DNA from: Nitrospirota bacterium
GTDB taxonomy: Bacteria > Nitrospirota_A > Leptospirillia > Leptospirillales > Leptospirillaceae
Assembly (NCBI GenBank): GCA_021795275.1
Contig: JAJYPO010000002.1
Coordinates: 1 to 41,584 of the forward strand
Length of the DNA: 41,584 nt
Direction: 5' to 3'
Positions 16,732-25,117 of the stretch are shown in pieces (the stretch's first letter is position 1; the number at the start of each line of letters is the position of its first letter). The notes beneath the pieces are model-generated. The model did no database searches. It had not been told where the DNA came from and saw nothing but the letters and a program-made list of their open reading frames with translations. Both the position numbers and the translations under genes were made by a program.

Positions 16732-16767
16732 GAGGTCCCCCTCTTTCTGATAGCCTGACGATTGATC

Positions 16768-16810
16768 CGGCAGAGAACTCTGCCGACATTCCAAGGGACC
16801 ATCGGGTCCC
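16768..16810 (-). promoter_or_regulatory. Two-hairpin leader of the rplU operon (L21-leader-like)
   Basis: Two perfect hairpins stand one after the other in the 5' leader of rplU: GGGACC-CGAT-GGTCCC (16795-16810) and, nine bases on, an 18-base palindrome with seven-pair arms CGGCAGA/TCTGCCG (16768-16785). The second ends 36 bases before the start codon. Ribosomal-protein leaders often bind their own product, so autoregulation is plausible, but neither hairpin has a U-run. Confidence 0.55.
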
Positions 16811-16830
16811 GCCCAAAGTCGCAAAGTTGA

Positions 16831-16860
16831 AATATAACACAAGGACCTGAAAGGATGCAA
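16831..16860 (-). promoter_or_regulatory. Sigma-70-like promoter for the rplU operon
   Basis: TTGCAT (16855-16860), an 18-base spacer and TATATT (16831-16836) on the minus strand. Transcription would start near 16824, giving a leader of about 93 bases that contains both hairpins. Confidence 0.5.
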
Positions 16861-16972
16861 AACAATTCGGTGAAGGCAGTGGTCGATATCGATTGAAACT
16901 GGTCGCCAACTGTGAGAATATCTCAGAATACATTCCCCGATCATAATAGAATCGAAGAAAAATCGGAAAAAT

Positions 16973-16989
16973 GGATCCCGAGGGGATCC
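16973..16989 (+). promoter_or_regulatory. Hairpin in the fur leader
   Basis: Perfect seven-pair stem GGATCCC-GAG-GGGATCC about 60 bases upstream of the fur start. It may regulate fur mRNA or mark an operator; no U-run follows directly. Confidence 0.35.
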
Positions 16990-17048
16990 TTAGGTTTTCG
17001 AATGAGCGGCAGTTTTTTTTCCAAAAACGCATTAATAGAGACTAGAGA

Positions 17049-17555
17049 ATGCCAGACCCTATCGTTCCAAGAAAGAAGTCCACAGGAATCGCGGGATCAC
17101 TCAAAAACAGGCCCGCTGCAGCGGGAGTGGATCTTTCCGAGCATCTTCGCTCTCACGGAATTCATCCGACCCAGCAAAGGCTCAGGGTCCTGAAGGTTCT
17201 TGTGGAATCGAAAGCTCACTTGAGCGCCGAAGAAATTCACGGATTGGTCCGGGCCCAGACTCCACGAATCGGCCTTGCGACCATTTACCGAACCCTTCAC
17301 GCCCTCAAGGAAAAGGGGCTTGTGGAAGAACACCGGTTCAATGACGAATTCAGCCGCTACGAGGCCATGCCGGCCAATCACCATGACCACCTGATCTGCA
17401 TCGAGTGCGGAAAGGTCGTCGAGTTCGATCAACCTCTGATTGAACAACTCCAGCTCGCTGCAGCCAAGGAAAACCATTTCTCGATTGTTTTTCATCGGCT
17501 TGAAATATATGGGATCTGCGAAAGCTGCGCAGAACTCCATAAGAAAAATCCCTGA
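17049..17555 (+). CDS. fur: Fur-family ferric uptake regulator
   Basis: A metal-dependent DNA-binding regulator, 168 residues. The N-terminal winged helix reads GIHPTQQRLRVLKVLVES, then HLSAEEIHGLVRAQ and GLATIYRTLHALKEKGLVE (about 37-93). The metal region HHDHLICIECGKVVEF has H111, H112, H114 and the first pair C117/C120; the second pair is C157/C160 in EIYGICESC. The dimerisation and zinc sites are therefore complete. It is closest to Fur rather than PerR or Zur by this pattern, but the metal cannot be settled by eye. The N-terminus is about 25 residues longer than usual; a later start is possible. It converges on the permease gene with three bases between stops. Confidence 0.88.
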   Translation: MPDPIVPRKKSTGIAGSLKNRPAAAGVDLSEHLRSHGIHPTQQRLRVLKVLVESKAHLSAEEIHGLVRAQTPRIGLATIYRTLHALKEKGLVEEHRFNDEFSRYEAMPANHHDHLICIECGKVVEFDQPLIEQLQLAAAKENHFSIVFHRLEIYGICESCAELHKKNP

Positions 17556-17558
17556 CGG

Positions 17559-19529
17559 TCAAGCCGGAGAAGACTCCTCTCGGACCGGGGGATTTGGATC
17601 GATATGGGGCAAGGGTGAGATGATCGGCTCTTCCCCGCTCAGTCTCGGACGAGGCGTGCGAGATAAACCGGCCCCTGAATAGATCTGAAAGGTCCAGATC
17701 AGGACAGTGTTCGAAGACCGCCGGATCGCCCCCAGAACCGCGGCTGCGAGAGAGCTCCCTGTATCGTTTATGACCACCGTGTCCGCTCCCAGCCGCCTGA
17801 TCTGCATGTTGAGAACCGGACCGATTGCCCTTCCCCGAGCCAATATCGTATCGACAAGGACATCCTCTTCCAGACCGATGGCCTGACAAAGGTCAAGCGT
17901 GTAGCGGGCCACGGCCTCCTCTTTTGGGAGAGCGGCCGTCAAGGGAATGGCCAAGGGGATTTCGAGAACAGTGATTACCGTCACCTTCGCCCCATCGGCT
18001 TTCGCCACCTTGAGGACATCGCGCAACATCTCGGATGGACGGGTGGGAGAAGTCGCAACAAGGATATGCCTGTGGGGCTTGGCCTCAGGATACTCCTCCT
18101 TGATCTCCGTAATTTTGACCCGCTCCATGACCGGAAGCGATTCCTTCCGCCGAAACCACAAATAATAGGCGATTCCTCCCGCCATCCAGACCGTCCCAAA
18201 AATACGACCATATTTGTGAAAGAGAAGAACCATGATATAGACACCGAAGGTCCCCATAAATCCGAATACCGTCGGGAGGGGGATCTCCCAGCCGGCGACC
18301 CGGATTGCCAGGGGGACTCGAAAGGGTCTCTTGAGATCCGGTTCTTTTTTACGAAGTTTGATCAGGGCCAGATGGGTCATGGAAAATGACAGCATGGCGC
18401 CATAGTTGTACAGATCGGCAAGGATGTCGAGGTAGGGGAAAAACGCCACAATCAAGGCGGCCAGGGTCCCAAAGATCCCGATCGACACCATTGGGGTCTT
18501 GTATCGGACGCTCGTTTTGTGAAAGAGGGGGGATATCAGAAGATTGTTTGACATGGAATAGGCCAGCCGGGAGACCCCGATCAGTCCGGCATTGGCTGCA
18601 ACGGTCAAGATCGTTGCCCCCAGAACCGAGACCCATGGCGCCATGAATGCCCCGACATGGGGCATCGCGTGAGCAATCCCCGCGATCGGGTCATTCACCC
18701 AGGTCGTGGACAGGATCTCCGGCTTCATCGCGGAGAGGGCCACGAGAGAGATCCCCGAATAGAGAAGAATGGTCGTGCCCATTGTCAGAAACATCGCCCG
18801 CGGAACAAGCTTTTCTGCGTTTCTAGCCTCACCGGCCATCTGGCTGATGGCCTCTATTCCGGTATAGGCGACCATGGCGATCGAAATACCGTATAGAAAG
18901 TTGTGCCAGGTAGGGGCCGTCCCCAGAGTGAACTGGTGCCAGATAGTGTTGAAGTTGAGCAGAAGAAAGGCCCCCATCGTCATGAGGGAGATCTGCGTGA
19001 TCACATCGAAGCCGGCCAGCATCAGACTGAACCAGGACGACTCCTTAAGCCCGACAATATTGAGAATGACAAGAACCAGGATCAAAAGGCCGGTAAAGGT
19101 GACATTGACCTGGGGGTTCGTCTTGAAGATCGGGAAAAAGTATCCCAGGTAGGGCCCCACGGAAAAGGCGCTGATTGAAAGGGTCAGAATATAATCCAGA
19201 AGAAGGGCCCATCCGGTAAAAAAGGCCCACCCATCCCCGAAGGCGCGCTGGGCAAAGAGGGACGACCCTCCCCCTTCCGGAATGGCACTCGAAAGCTCGG
19301 CGTAGCTCAGGACGGTGGCGATGAAGAACAGGCCTGCCGCCCCGATTGCCAGAAAAGAAGCTCCTCCTGCATAAATCGTGGTGATTCCCAAAGCATAGTA
19401 AATGGAGGATCCGACATCCCCATAACCCGTCGAGTAAAGGGCTCCGAGACCGACCACCTTCCTGAGGACGGTCGTGTTAAATCGGGCGATGCCGGTACGG
19501 GTGTGGTGATAAATCTTGAAAAGGGCCAC
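17559..19529 (-). CDS. APC-family amino acid permease with C-terminal UspA-like domain
   Basis: A 656-residue inner-membrane transporter. The N-terminal two thirds (about 25-455) is an amino acid-polyamine-organocation permease with about twelve membrane segments; GYGDVGSSIYYALG, the unwound-helix glycine motif, is near the start and YTGIEAISQMAGEARN sits in the middle. The last third (about 485-625, from HRHILVATSPTRPSE to VVINDTGSS) is a cytoplasmic UspA-like domain, which may bind nucleotide. Such fusions occur in the family. The substrate is not known. The start is the GTG at 19529 after GGGGAG. It is convergent with fur. Confidence 0.9.
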   Translation of the reverse strand: MALFKIYHHTRTGIARFNTTVLRKVVGLGALYSTGYGDVGSSIYYALGITTIYAGGASFLAIGAAGLFFIATVLSYAELSSAIPEGGGSSLFAQRAFGDGWAFFTGWALLLDYILTLSISAFSVGPYLGYFFPIFKTNPQVNVTFTGLLILVLVILNIVGLKESSWFSLMLAGFDVITQISLMTMGAFLLLNFNTIWHQFTLGTAPTWHNFLYGISIAMVAYTGIEAISQMAGEARNAEKLVPRAMFLTMGTTILLYSGISLVALSAMKPEILSTTWVNDPIAGIAHAMPHVGAFMAPWVSVLGATILTVAANAGLIGVSRLAYSMSNNLLISPLFHKTSVRYKTPMVSIGIFGTLAALIVAFFPYLDILADLYNYGAMLSFSMTHLALIKLRKKEPDLKRPFRVPLAIRVAGWEIPLPTVFGFMGTFGVYIMVLLFHKYGRIFGTVWMAGGIAYYLWFRRKESLPVMERVKITEIKEEYPEAKPHRHILVATSPTRPSEMLRDVLKVAKADGAKVTVITVLEIPLAIPLTAALPKEEAVARYTLDLCQAIGLEEDVLVDTILARGRAIGPVLNMQIRRLGADTVVINDTGSSLAAAVLGAIRRSSNTVLIWTFQIYSGAGLSRTPRPRLSGEEPIISPLPHIDPNPPVREESSPA

Positions 19530-19570
19530 TGTCTCCCCTCAGGCCAGAGATGTCCGGCCAGGAATCTTTC

Positions 19571-20644
19571 TCATTTCTTGGCCCCGGAGGGAACAAGGAC
19601 GACGTCATTCGAACCCGAGACACGCACGTGGGACGTCCCGCAAGATACCCCGAGAAAATCGGACCCGTGAAAGGTCCCTAGGAGCGACTCGCTCCTCTCT
19701 TCCCCCGACGGGCTGCGTGTGATCAAAACCACAGTTCCTTGTTCTCCGACCACAGCCACCGTCCCTCCTCCTGTCCGGCATGCACCGTAAAGATCATGCA
19801 ACGTCCCGGTCTGGATCTGAAAAAAATTCCTTCCCCCGTCAGAGGAAGAAAAAAGAAGCCCATGGTCTCCGGCCAAAAGGACCTGTTCCTTAGACGACCA
19901 CAGGCTGTTGAAGGAGGGCTTCTGGCGTGTGACCTTCTGCACGGCTATGTCGATGGCGGTGAAGCGGGTCCCTCCATCTTCCGTCCTGAAAAGCCTCTTG
20001 TGCCAGCCGGCGACCAATCCGTGCGACTCGTCCGTAAAGGTGACGGCATAAAGGTTCTTTTTGGTCGGAGAGTTCAGACGCACCCAATGGTCTCCACCAT
20101 CGATCGTCCTGAGAATGACCCCATTTTCTCCCACAGCGTACCCGACGCGGTCGGTCGGAAAGCTGATGGCATTAAGGAAGAGCCGGCCCACCCCCGTTCG
20201 GACATGTTCCCATGAACGCCCCCCGTCCTTGGAACGGAGAAGGACGCCCCGGTCCCCGACTACCCACAGGACACCAGAAGGGAGCCGGCTGATCCCGTAG
20301 AAATCCACATGGACCGGAGGAACCGGACGACTCCATTGTCCTGTCCTGGAAGACAGGCGGAGAAGTGTTCCCTGATATCCGACCACGACGAGATTTCCCG
20401 AGTCCTCCACAATTCCGGAGAGAACCCCGATGAAGTCAGACGTCTTCTTGTTGGTTTGGGAAACGGGAGAAGCGGGTGGACGAAGGAGCGAAAAAGACGT
20501 CCCCGCCGGAAGCTTGACGGAGGGAAGCGTGACCGTTTGAGGCTTCTGGCAGGCCACCAACAAAAGGGAGGCCGCGGCTACCATGACGAGCCTCCCTAGG
20601 TGATTCAACCCTTGAGCCATGAATCGATTCATTCTTTCAATCAT
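19571..20644 (-). CDS. Ycf48-like beta-propeller lipoprotein
   Basis: A 357-residue exported lipoprotein: the signal peptide ends LLLVAC, making Cys32 the lipidated residue. The mature part consists of repeats of the Ycf48/BNR type, each with a VGxxGxxLRxxDGGxxW-like pattern: VVGDRGVLLRSKDGGRSW, AVGENGVILRTIDGGDHW and ALLAGDHGLLFSSSDGGRNF-like copies. These form a seven-bladed propeller. In phototrophs Ycf48 helps assemble photosystem II; homologues in non-phototrophs are of unknown use, possibly in assembling redox proteins outside the cytoplasmic membrane. ATGs at 20644, 20632 and 20620 are alternative starts. The permease lies 41 bases downstream. Confidence 0.85.
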   Translation of the reverse strand: MIERMNRFMAQGLNHLGRLVMVAAASLLLVACQKPQTVTLPSVKLPAGTSFSLLRPPASPVSQTNKKTSDFIGVLSGIVEDSGNLVVVGYQGTLLRLSSRTGQWSRPVPPVHVDFYGISRLPSGVLWVVGDRGVLLRSKDGGRSWEHVRTGVGRLFLNAISFPTDRVGYAVGENGVILRTIDGGDHWVRLNSPTKKNLYAVTFTDESHGLVAGWHKRLFRTEDGGTRFTAIDIAVQKVTRQKPSFNSLWSSKEQVLLAGDHGLLFSSSDGGRNFFQIQTGTLHDLYGACRTGGGTVAVVGEQGTVVLITRSPSGEERSESLLGTFHGSDFLGVSCGTSHVRVSGSNDVVLVPSGAKK

Positions 20645-20702
20645 GAGGTCAGAATAACTGATCCTGCACCGCTCCGCAAGCGAGATGCAGGAAATCCGGG
20701 GC

Positions 20703-21605
20703 TCAGTGAATATTTTGCTCCTCTTCGTAGCGTTTTCCTTCCTTCTCCTCGAAATCGAAGGGCTTGAAGTGGTATTCGAAGATAGTTTTGATCGCGAAGG
20801 GAGCGCTGACAGGCGTCAGACCGGTTCCCACGCCAATATTCCAGTCGACATGCTCCCCAATGGCGAAATTCCAGCTCTGAAAGACGAACTGCTGCTGCAT
20901 TTCTGCATATAGGGACGCCGGCCCCCCCAGCGGCCCCATGTTGCTGATCACCCCGTTATCCCCAAAAAACTCGATCCCCGCATTGACATTCTCCGCCAGG
21001 AGATAATATACACCGGCAGAGTAGGCGAACTCGGGAGGAATCCCTGGCTCTGAGCCATCGGTCGCGAAAAAGAAGGACGGGTTCAGGTCAATGATGAACC
21101 GTCCGATCTTCTTTTCCGCTATCAGGATAATATTGAGGAAAGATTGCATCCCGGTTCCGCCACCCGGAGCCCAGTATTCGATCTGGACAGCGGGATCGAA
21201 GAAGTCGGGAATTCTCGGGAAACGAAGCCGGGTGGTGATGGCTCGGGTCTGGAGATAGGAATAGGTCTGCCCCGCACCGGCGGCAAAATCGATATAGGCG
21301 CCGAGGGTCCACCAGTCGGTCACGCCGAACTCCACGACATAAGTGGAAAAGAGCATATTGGCATTGCGGAGATTGTTTCCGTAAATCGATTCCGCCTGTT
21401 TGTCCGGCAACAGCAATGTCTGCCAGGTGCCGACACTGACCTCCCCTTGTTCCGGTGTTTCATAGGGATAGATGATGAAGTCCCGGAAAGGATCGGCATG
21501 CGCCGAAAAGGGAAAAAGGAAAGTCGTGAGAAAAATGAGGAAAACAGGGACCAGCAGCGACAGGCACTGGAAGGTGTGGAAGTTTCCGGAGCGTAAAGGT
21601 CTCAA
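20703..21605 (-). CDS. Predicted outer-membrane beta-barrel protein, unknown function
   Basis: A 300-residue protein with a signal peptide (hydrophobic LLVPVFLIFLTTFLF, cleavage after SAHA). The mature part has many alternating aromatic and polar strands ending in Tyr or Phe (WWTLGAYIDFA, FIIDLNPSFFF, FAYSAGVYYLL, VNAGIEFFG, WNIGVGTGLT), as expected for an outer-membrane barrel of about 12 strands. The C-terminus ends in a charged tail (DFEEKEGKRYEEEQ) rather than the usual terminal Phe. I know no function. It starts at a TTG six bases after AAAGGA. It follows a small unknown gene by 29 bases and precedes the Ycf48-like gene by 58. Confidence 0.75.
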   Translation of the reverse strand: MRPLRSGNFHTFQCLSLLVPVFLIFLTTFLFPFSAHADPFRDFIIYPYETPEQGEVSVGTWQTLLLPDKQAESIYGNNLRNANMLFSTYVVEFGVTDWWTLGAYIDFAAGAGQTYSYLQTRAITTRLRFPRIPDFFDPAVQIEYWAPGGGTGMQSFLNIILIAEKKIGRFIIDLNPSFFFATDGSEPGIPPEFAYSAGVYYLLAENVNAGIEFFGDNGVISNMGPLGGPASLYAEMQQQFVFQSWNFAIGEHVDWNIGVGTGLTPVSAPFAIKTIFEYHFKPFDFEEKEGKRYEEEQNIH

Positions 21606-21634
21606 GTCGGTCCTTTCTCGCGTTCGCGCAGGAT

Positions 21635-21943
21635 CTACTCCTGAATCCAGGCAAAGAATAATCCCGGATCAGACTGCAGAAAAAGTCGCTTGCCAAGAGT
21701 CCGGTCATCCCCGGAGAGGAGACGGCAGCAGACAAGGGCCATTTCAAAGGGCGCCTGTCCTTTGTCCGAAGCGAAAACCGGCCCATCCTGAAAGATATGG
21801 AAGATTTCATGGGAAACGGAGATATTTATAGAATCTTCCAGGACAAATGTAAAGTCTTTTTGAAAAATTTTTCCAGAGCCCCTCCGTCTCATTCTCAAAA
21901 ACCGGAAGAAGAAACCTTGGGACCATTGTCTTGTAGACCCCAT
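21635..21943 (-). CDS. Small hypothetical protein
   Basis: A frame of 102 codons with protein-like composition toward its end (ISVSHEIFHIFQDG, EMALVCCRLLSGDD, FLQSDPGLFFAW). I recognise no family. The first 17 codons are doubtful: the ATG at 21943 has its AGGAG directly adjacent and lies inside the thrS promoter, so the ATG at 21892 may be the true start. It lies 29 bases before the outer-membrane protein gene and may share its transcript. Confidence 0.45.
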   Translation of the reverse strand: MGSTRQWSQGFFFRFLRMRRRGSGKIFQKDFTFVLEDSINISVSHEIFHIFQDGPVFASDKGQAPFEMALVCCRLLSGDDRTLGKRLFLQSDPGLFFAWIQE

Positions 21944-21953
21944 CTCCTATAAT
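21926..21953 (+). promoter_or_regulatory. Sigma-70-like promoter of the thrS operon
   Basis: TTGTCT (21926-21931), a 16-base spacer and a perfect TATAAT (21948-21953), about 65 bases upstream of the thrS start. I see no T-box or other riboswitch in the short leader. Confidence 0.55.
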
Positions 21954-22017
21954 ATGAAAACAATAATTCTTTTTCGCCCGAAACGGATTCTTCCCAGACT
22001 ACTGCTGAAAGGACAAG

Positions 22018-23793
22018 TTGAATCAGACGACCCATGAACCGGACATCTCTTTAAGGGCCCTCCGGCATAGTGCCGCCCATGTTCTGGCCCAAGCGGTGAA
22101 ACGCCTCTTCCCTTCGGCCCAGGTGGGGATCGGACCCGCAACTGAGGAAGGCTTTTACTACGATTTTCACTTTGAACGTCCTTTCTCCCCCGAAGATCTT
22201 CAGAAGATCGAAGCCGAAATGAAGGCCATCATAGCCGATCGCTCTCCCATCGTCCGCCGGGCCCTTTCGCGGGAGGAAGCCGGAGACTTTTTTTCCGAAA
22301 AAGGTGAAAACTTCAAGCTGGAAATCCTTCACGGAATTCCGGAAGAGGCCGAGATCACGGTCTACGAACAAGGTGATTTCACTGATCTTTGCCGGGGACC
22401 GCACATGCCGGACACGGGAAAGATCGGGGCCGTCAAGCTTCTTTCCTCTTCCGGGGCCTACTGGAAGGGAACCGAGGGCAATCCATCCCTTCAAAGAATC
22501 TACGGAACCGCCTTCCCGACCCAGAAAGAGCTTGACGACTACCTCGAACGGCTTGAGGAAATCCGTCAGCGAGACCACCGAAAGCTGGGGAAGGAGCTGG
22601 GATTCTTCCGGACTCTGGATGAGAATGGCCCGGGGATGGTTCTCTGGCTTCCCCGCGGTGCCCGCATTCGCCGGGTGATTGAGGACATCTGGAAGATCCG
22701 TCACGACCGCCACGGATACCAGTATGTTTACACCCCTCACATCGCCCGCCTCGATCTCTGGAAAAAATCGGGCCACTGGAACTTCTATCGGGACAGCATG
22801 TTTTCACCCATGGAAATCGAAGGGGCCGAATTTGAACTCAAGCCGATGAACTGTCCTTTCCATATCCTTATCTTCAAGGAATCCATCCAGAGCTACCGGG
22901 ACCTGCCCGTACGATTCGCGGAACTGGGAACAGTCTATCGGTACGAGCGCTCCGGCACCCTGCACGGTCTGCTCCGGGTTCGCGGCTTCACCCAGGACGA
23001 CGCACATATCTTCTGCCGTCCGGAGGACATAGCCACCGAAATCGGTAAAGTCCTGAAACTCGTGGACGAGATGCTTCTCCCCTTCGGGTTCACAAACCGT
23101 TCGGTCTACCTATCTACCCGCCCCGAAGGCTCCGTCGGCTCCGACGAGAACTGGGAGATCGCGACCCGTGCCCTCGAGGAGGCACTCCGGACCTCCGGAA
23201 TTCCCTACGAAATCGATCCGGGAGAAGGCGTCTTCTATGGCCCAAAGATCGACATGAAATTCCATGATGTTCTCGGACGGACATGGCAACTCTCGACAAT
23301 TCAGGTTGATTTCAACCTTCCCGAAAAATTCGACCTGACCTATCGGGACGTCTCCGGAAAGGATGTCCGCCCCATCATGATTCACAGGGCCCTTCTGGGA
23401 TCGGTCGAGCGCTTTTTCGGAATTCTGGTGGAGCATTTCAAGGGAGCGTTTCCCCTCTGGCTCGCTCCCGAACAGGTGACGATCCTCACTATCGCCGACC
23501 GCCACATTCCCTATGCGGAAAAGATTGCCCGCGCACTCGAAGCCTCCGGACTTAGGGTGGCGACGGATTTCAGAAACGAAAAAATCGGCCTCAAGATCCG
23601 GGAGGCCCAACTTCTCAAGGTTCCCCAGATGTGGATCATCGGTGACCGCGAGATGGAGGAAGGAACGGTTTCGCTCAGACATCGTGACGGAGGCCCGGGA
23701 GGAGCCGTTCCATGGGAATCCGCAAAGATGTCCGTCGAGAAAGAAAACCGTTCCGGACTGGCCCTCGATGGACAAATTGAGGTACCGGAATGA
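22018..23793 (+). CDS. thrS: Threonyl-tRNA synthetase lacking the TGS domain
   Basis: Charges tRNA-Thr in the cytosol. The 591-residue protein starts at a TTG (22018) after AAAGGA. It begins directly with the editing domain: H17 and H21 (HSAAH) and C125/H129 (CRGPH) are the four editing-site residues. The catalytic zinc ligands C279, H330 and H456 have exactly the spacing of E. coli ThrRS. Class II motifs (VYRYERSGTLHGLLRVRGFTQDDAH, RALLGSVERFFG) and the C-terminal anticodon-binding domain are intact. The usual N-terminal TGS domain of about 60 residues is missing; only about 75 bases separate the start from the upstream gene's start, so it is not hidden in another frame. It heads thrS-infC-rpmI-rplT. 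Confidence 0.96.
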   Translation: MNQTTHEPDISLRALRHSAAHVLAQAVKRLFPSAQVGIGPATEEGFYYDFHFERPFSPEDLQKIEAEMKAIIADRSPIVRRALSREEAGDFFSEKGENFKLEILHGIPEEAEITVYEQGDFTDLCRGPHMPDTGKIGAVKLLSSSGAYWKGTEGNPSLQRIYGTAFPTQKELDDYLERLEEIRQRDHRKLGKELGFFRTLDENGPGMVLWLPRGARIRRVIEDIWKIRHDRHGYQYVYTPHIARLDLWKKSGHWNFYRDSMFSPMEIEGAEFELKPMNCPFHILIFKESIQSYRDLPVRFAELGTVYRYERSGTLHGLLRVRGFTQDDAHIFCRPEDIATEIGKVLKLVDEMLLPFGFTNRSVYLSTRPEGSVGSDENWEIATRALEEALRTSGIPYEIDPGEGVFYGPKIDMKFHDVLGRTWQLSTIQVDFNLPEKFDLTYRDVSGKDVRPIMIHRALLGSVERFFGILVEHFKGAFPLWLAPEQVTILTIADRHIPYAEKIARALEASGLRVATDFRNEKIGLKIREAQLLKVPQMWIIGDREMEEGTVSLRHRDGGPGGAVPWESAKMSVEKENRSGLALDGQIEVPE

Positions 23794-23817
23794 CAACCAT
23801 TACGAAGGGGGTTCCTG

Positions 23818-24390
23818 ATTAATTCCAAAACACGGATCAACTATGAGATCAAGACAAAGGAAGTCCGGCTGATCGGCGCAGATGGCGAGCAGCTTGGCAT
23901 CGTCCCCACAATCGTTGCGGTCAAGAAAGCCGAAGAAGCGGGCTTCGACCTTGTCGAAGTTTCTCCCAACGCCAAGCCTCCCGTCTGCAAGCTCATGGAT
24001 TACGGGAAATTCCAGTACGAGCAGAGCAAGAAGATCCACTCCATGAAACAGCACCAGCGTACAGGGCAGGTCAAGGAGCTCAAGTTCCGTCCCCATATCA
24101 ATGACCACGATCTCGGAATCAAGATCCATTACGTGGAGCGCTTCCTTGAAGAAGGCAACAAGGCCAAGGTCGCGCTGGTCTTCCGGGGAAGGGAAATGAT
24201 CCGGTCTGAAATCGGAACGGAACTGATGCAGAAGATGATCACGGCTCTCGGCTCCAAGGCCATCGTGGAGTCGCCACCGAAATTCGAAGGCACCAGCATG
24301 ACCATGGTCCTGGCCCCTGCCGCGCCGCCCAAAAGTACGTCAAAGGAATCGAAAGGAATGGAAGACGATCCATCCTCGCCAAAGGATTGA
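23818..24390 (+). CDS. infC: Translation initiation factor IF-3, AUU start
   Basis: IF-3 binds the 30S subunit, keeps subunits apart and checks start codons. About 190 residues: NYEIKTKEVRLIGADGEQLG at the N-terminus, the KKAEEAGFDLVEVSPNAKPPVCK block, then the C-terminal domain (KELKFRPHINDHD, KAKVALVFRGREM). The frame is open only back to the thrS stop and has no ATG, GTG or TTG before the conserved N-terminus. An ATT at 23818, seven bases after AAGGGGG, is the best start; the adjacent CTG at 23815 is the alternative. AUU starts let IF-3 repress its own translation in E. coli. The C-terminal tail is Ser/Lys/Asp-rich. Confidence 0.92.
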   Translation: MNSKTRINYEIKTKEVRLIGADGEQLGIVPTIVAVKKAEEAGFDLVEVSPNAKPPVCKLMDYGKFQYEQSKKIHSMKQHQRTGQVKELKFRPHINDHDLGIKIHYVERFLEEGNKAKVALVFRGREMIRSEIGTELMQKMITALGSKAIVESPPKFEGTSMTMVLAPAAPPKSTSKESKGMEDDPSSPKD

Positions 24391-24465
24391 TCCCTTCGAC
24401 CATATGTGCTAGCATTTTGAAATTGTGATTTTTTAGGTTTAATTTTCGAGGAAAGGACGTGCAAC

Positions 24466-24666
24466 GTGGCAACAGGACGTGTTCTTAAAACCAAGCGTGC
24501 CGCAAAGAAAAGATTTTCCCTGACCGGAACGGGCAAGGTCAAGTTTCATCAGTCCGGAAAACGTCACCTTATGACGGGGAAGTCCTCGAAACGGACTCGG
24601 TCCCTCTCGACAGGCATCCTCAAAAAAGGCCAGGCAAAAAAGGTGATCGTAAATCTGAATATCTGA
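24466..24666 (+). CDS. rpmI: 50S ribosomal protein L35
   Basis: A 66-residue basic protein. KTKRAAKKRFSLTGTGKVKF and KSSKRTRSLSTG are the L35 signatures. The start is a GTG (24466) after AAAGGA. It stands in the conserved order infC-rpmI-rplT. Confidence 0.95.
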   Translation: MATGRVLKTKRAAKKRFSLTGTGKVKFHQSGKRHLMTGKSSKRTRSLSTGILKKGQAKKVIVNLNI

Positions 24667-24670
24667 CCTG

Positions 24671-24710
24671 AAGACCTCCGAATGGCCGTAGATCAGTCTA
24701 CGGGGGTCTT
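24671..24710 (+). promoter_or_regulatory. Two-tier stem-loop between rpmI and rplT
   Basis: An inner stem CCGTAGA-TCAG-TCTACGG (24686-24692 with 24697-24703) is enclosed by AAGACC/GGTCTT (24671-24676 with 24705-24710), with an asymmetric internal loop of nine bases on one side. It occupies most of the 74-base gap. L20 represses its own operon by binding such structures in other bacteria, so this may be an L20 site; it also has a short T run and could be a weak terminator. Confidence 0.5.
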
Positions 24711-24740
24711 TGTCATGTTGTCCCTTCAAGGAGGAAGTCG

Positions 24741-25091
24741 ATGCCACGCGTAAAAGGCGGCCCGCAGACTCGGGCCCGCCGAAAAAAGATTCTCGATATG
24801 GCCAAAGGATACTGGGGGGGCCGCTCCCGACTCTATCGTTCGGCCCGTCATACCGTCGAAAAAGGGTTGACTTACGCCTATCGTGACCGTAAAGCCAAGA
24901 AAAGGGAATTCAGAAGGCTGTGGATCCAGCGGATCAATTCGGCGTGCCGGCCCCAGGGACTGACTTACAGCCGTCTGATCGCCGGTCTCAAGAAAATGGG
25001 TATCGGACTCGATCGAAAGATCCTGGCCGACCTGGCCTTGAATCAGCCCGACGCATTCACCGATCTTCTGAACAAGGTCAAGGCCGGATAG
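24741..25091 (+). CDS. rplT: 50S ribosomal protein L20
   Basis: A 116-residue 23S-binding assembly protein that also represses its own operon in several bacteria. The N-terminus [17 protein letters not shown], then [15 protein letters not shown] and [17 protein letters not shown], identifies L20. The ATG at 24741 follows AGGAGG. It is the last gene before a strong terminator. Confidence 0.96.
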   Translation: MPRVKGGPQTRARRKKILDMAKGYWGGRSRLYRSARHTVEKGLTYAYRDRKAKKREFRRLWIQRINSACRPQGLTYSRLIAGLKKMGIGLDRKILADLALNQPDAFTDLLNKVKAG

Positions 25092-25117
25092 TATCTCCGA
25101 TACATTTTCCATGATCA

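Larger units (their letters stand above)
16732..17048. other. Divergent regulatory region between rplU and fur
   Basis: No gene is supported. It contains the rplU promoter and leader hairpins (minus) and the fur leader (plus), listed separately. An inverted repeat TGAGA-ATA-TCTCA lies at about 16912-16925 and could be an operator, but it does not match the usual 19-bp Fur box. Confidence 0.5.

Noticed and set aside
21954..22017. T-box leader before thrS
   Set aside because: The leader is about 60 bases, too short for a T-box.
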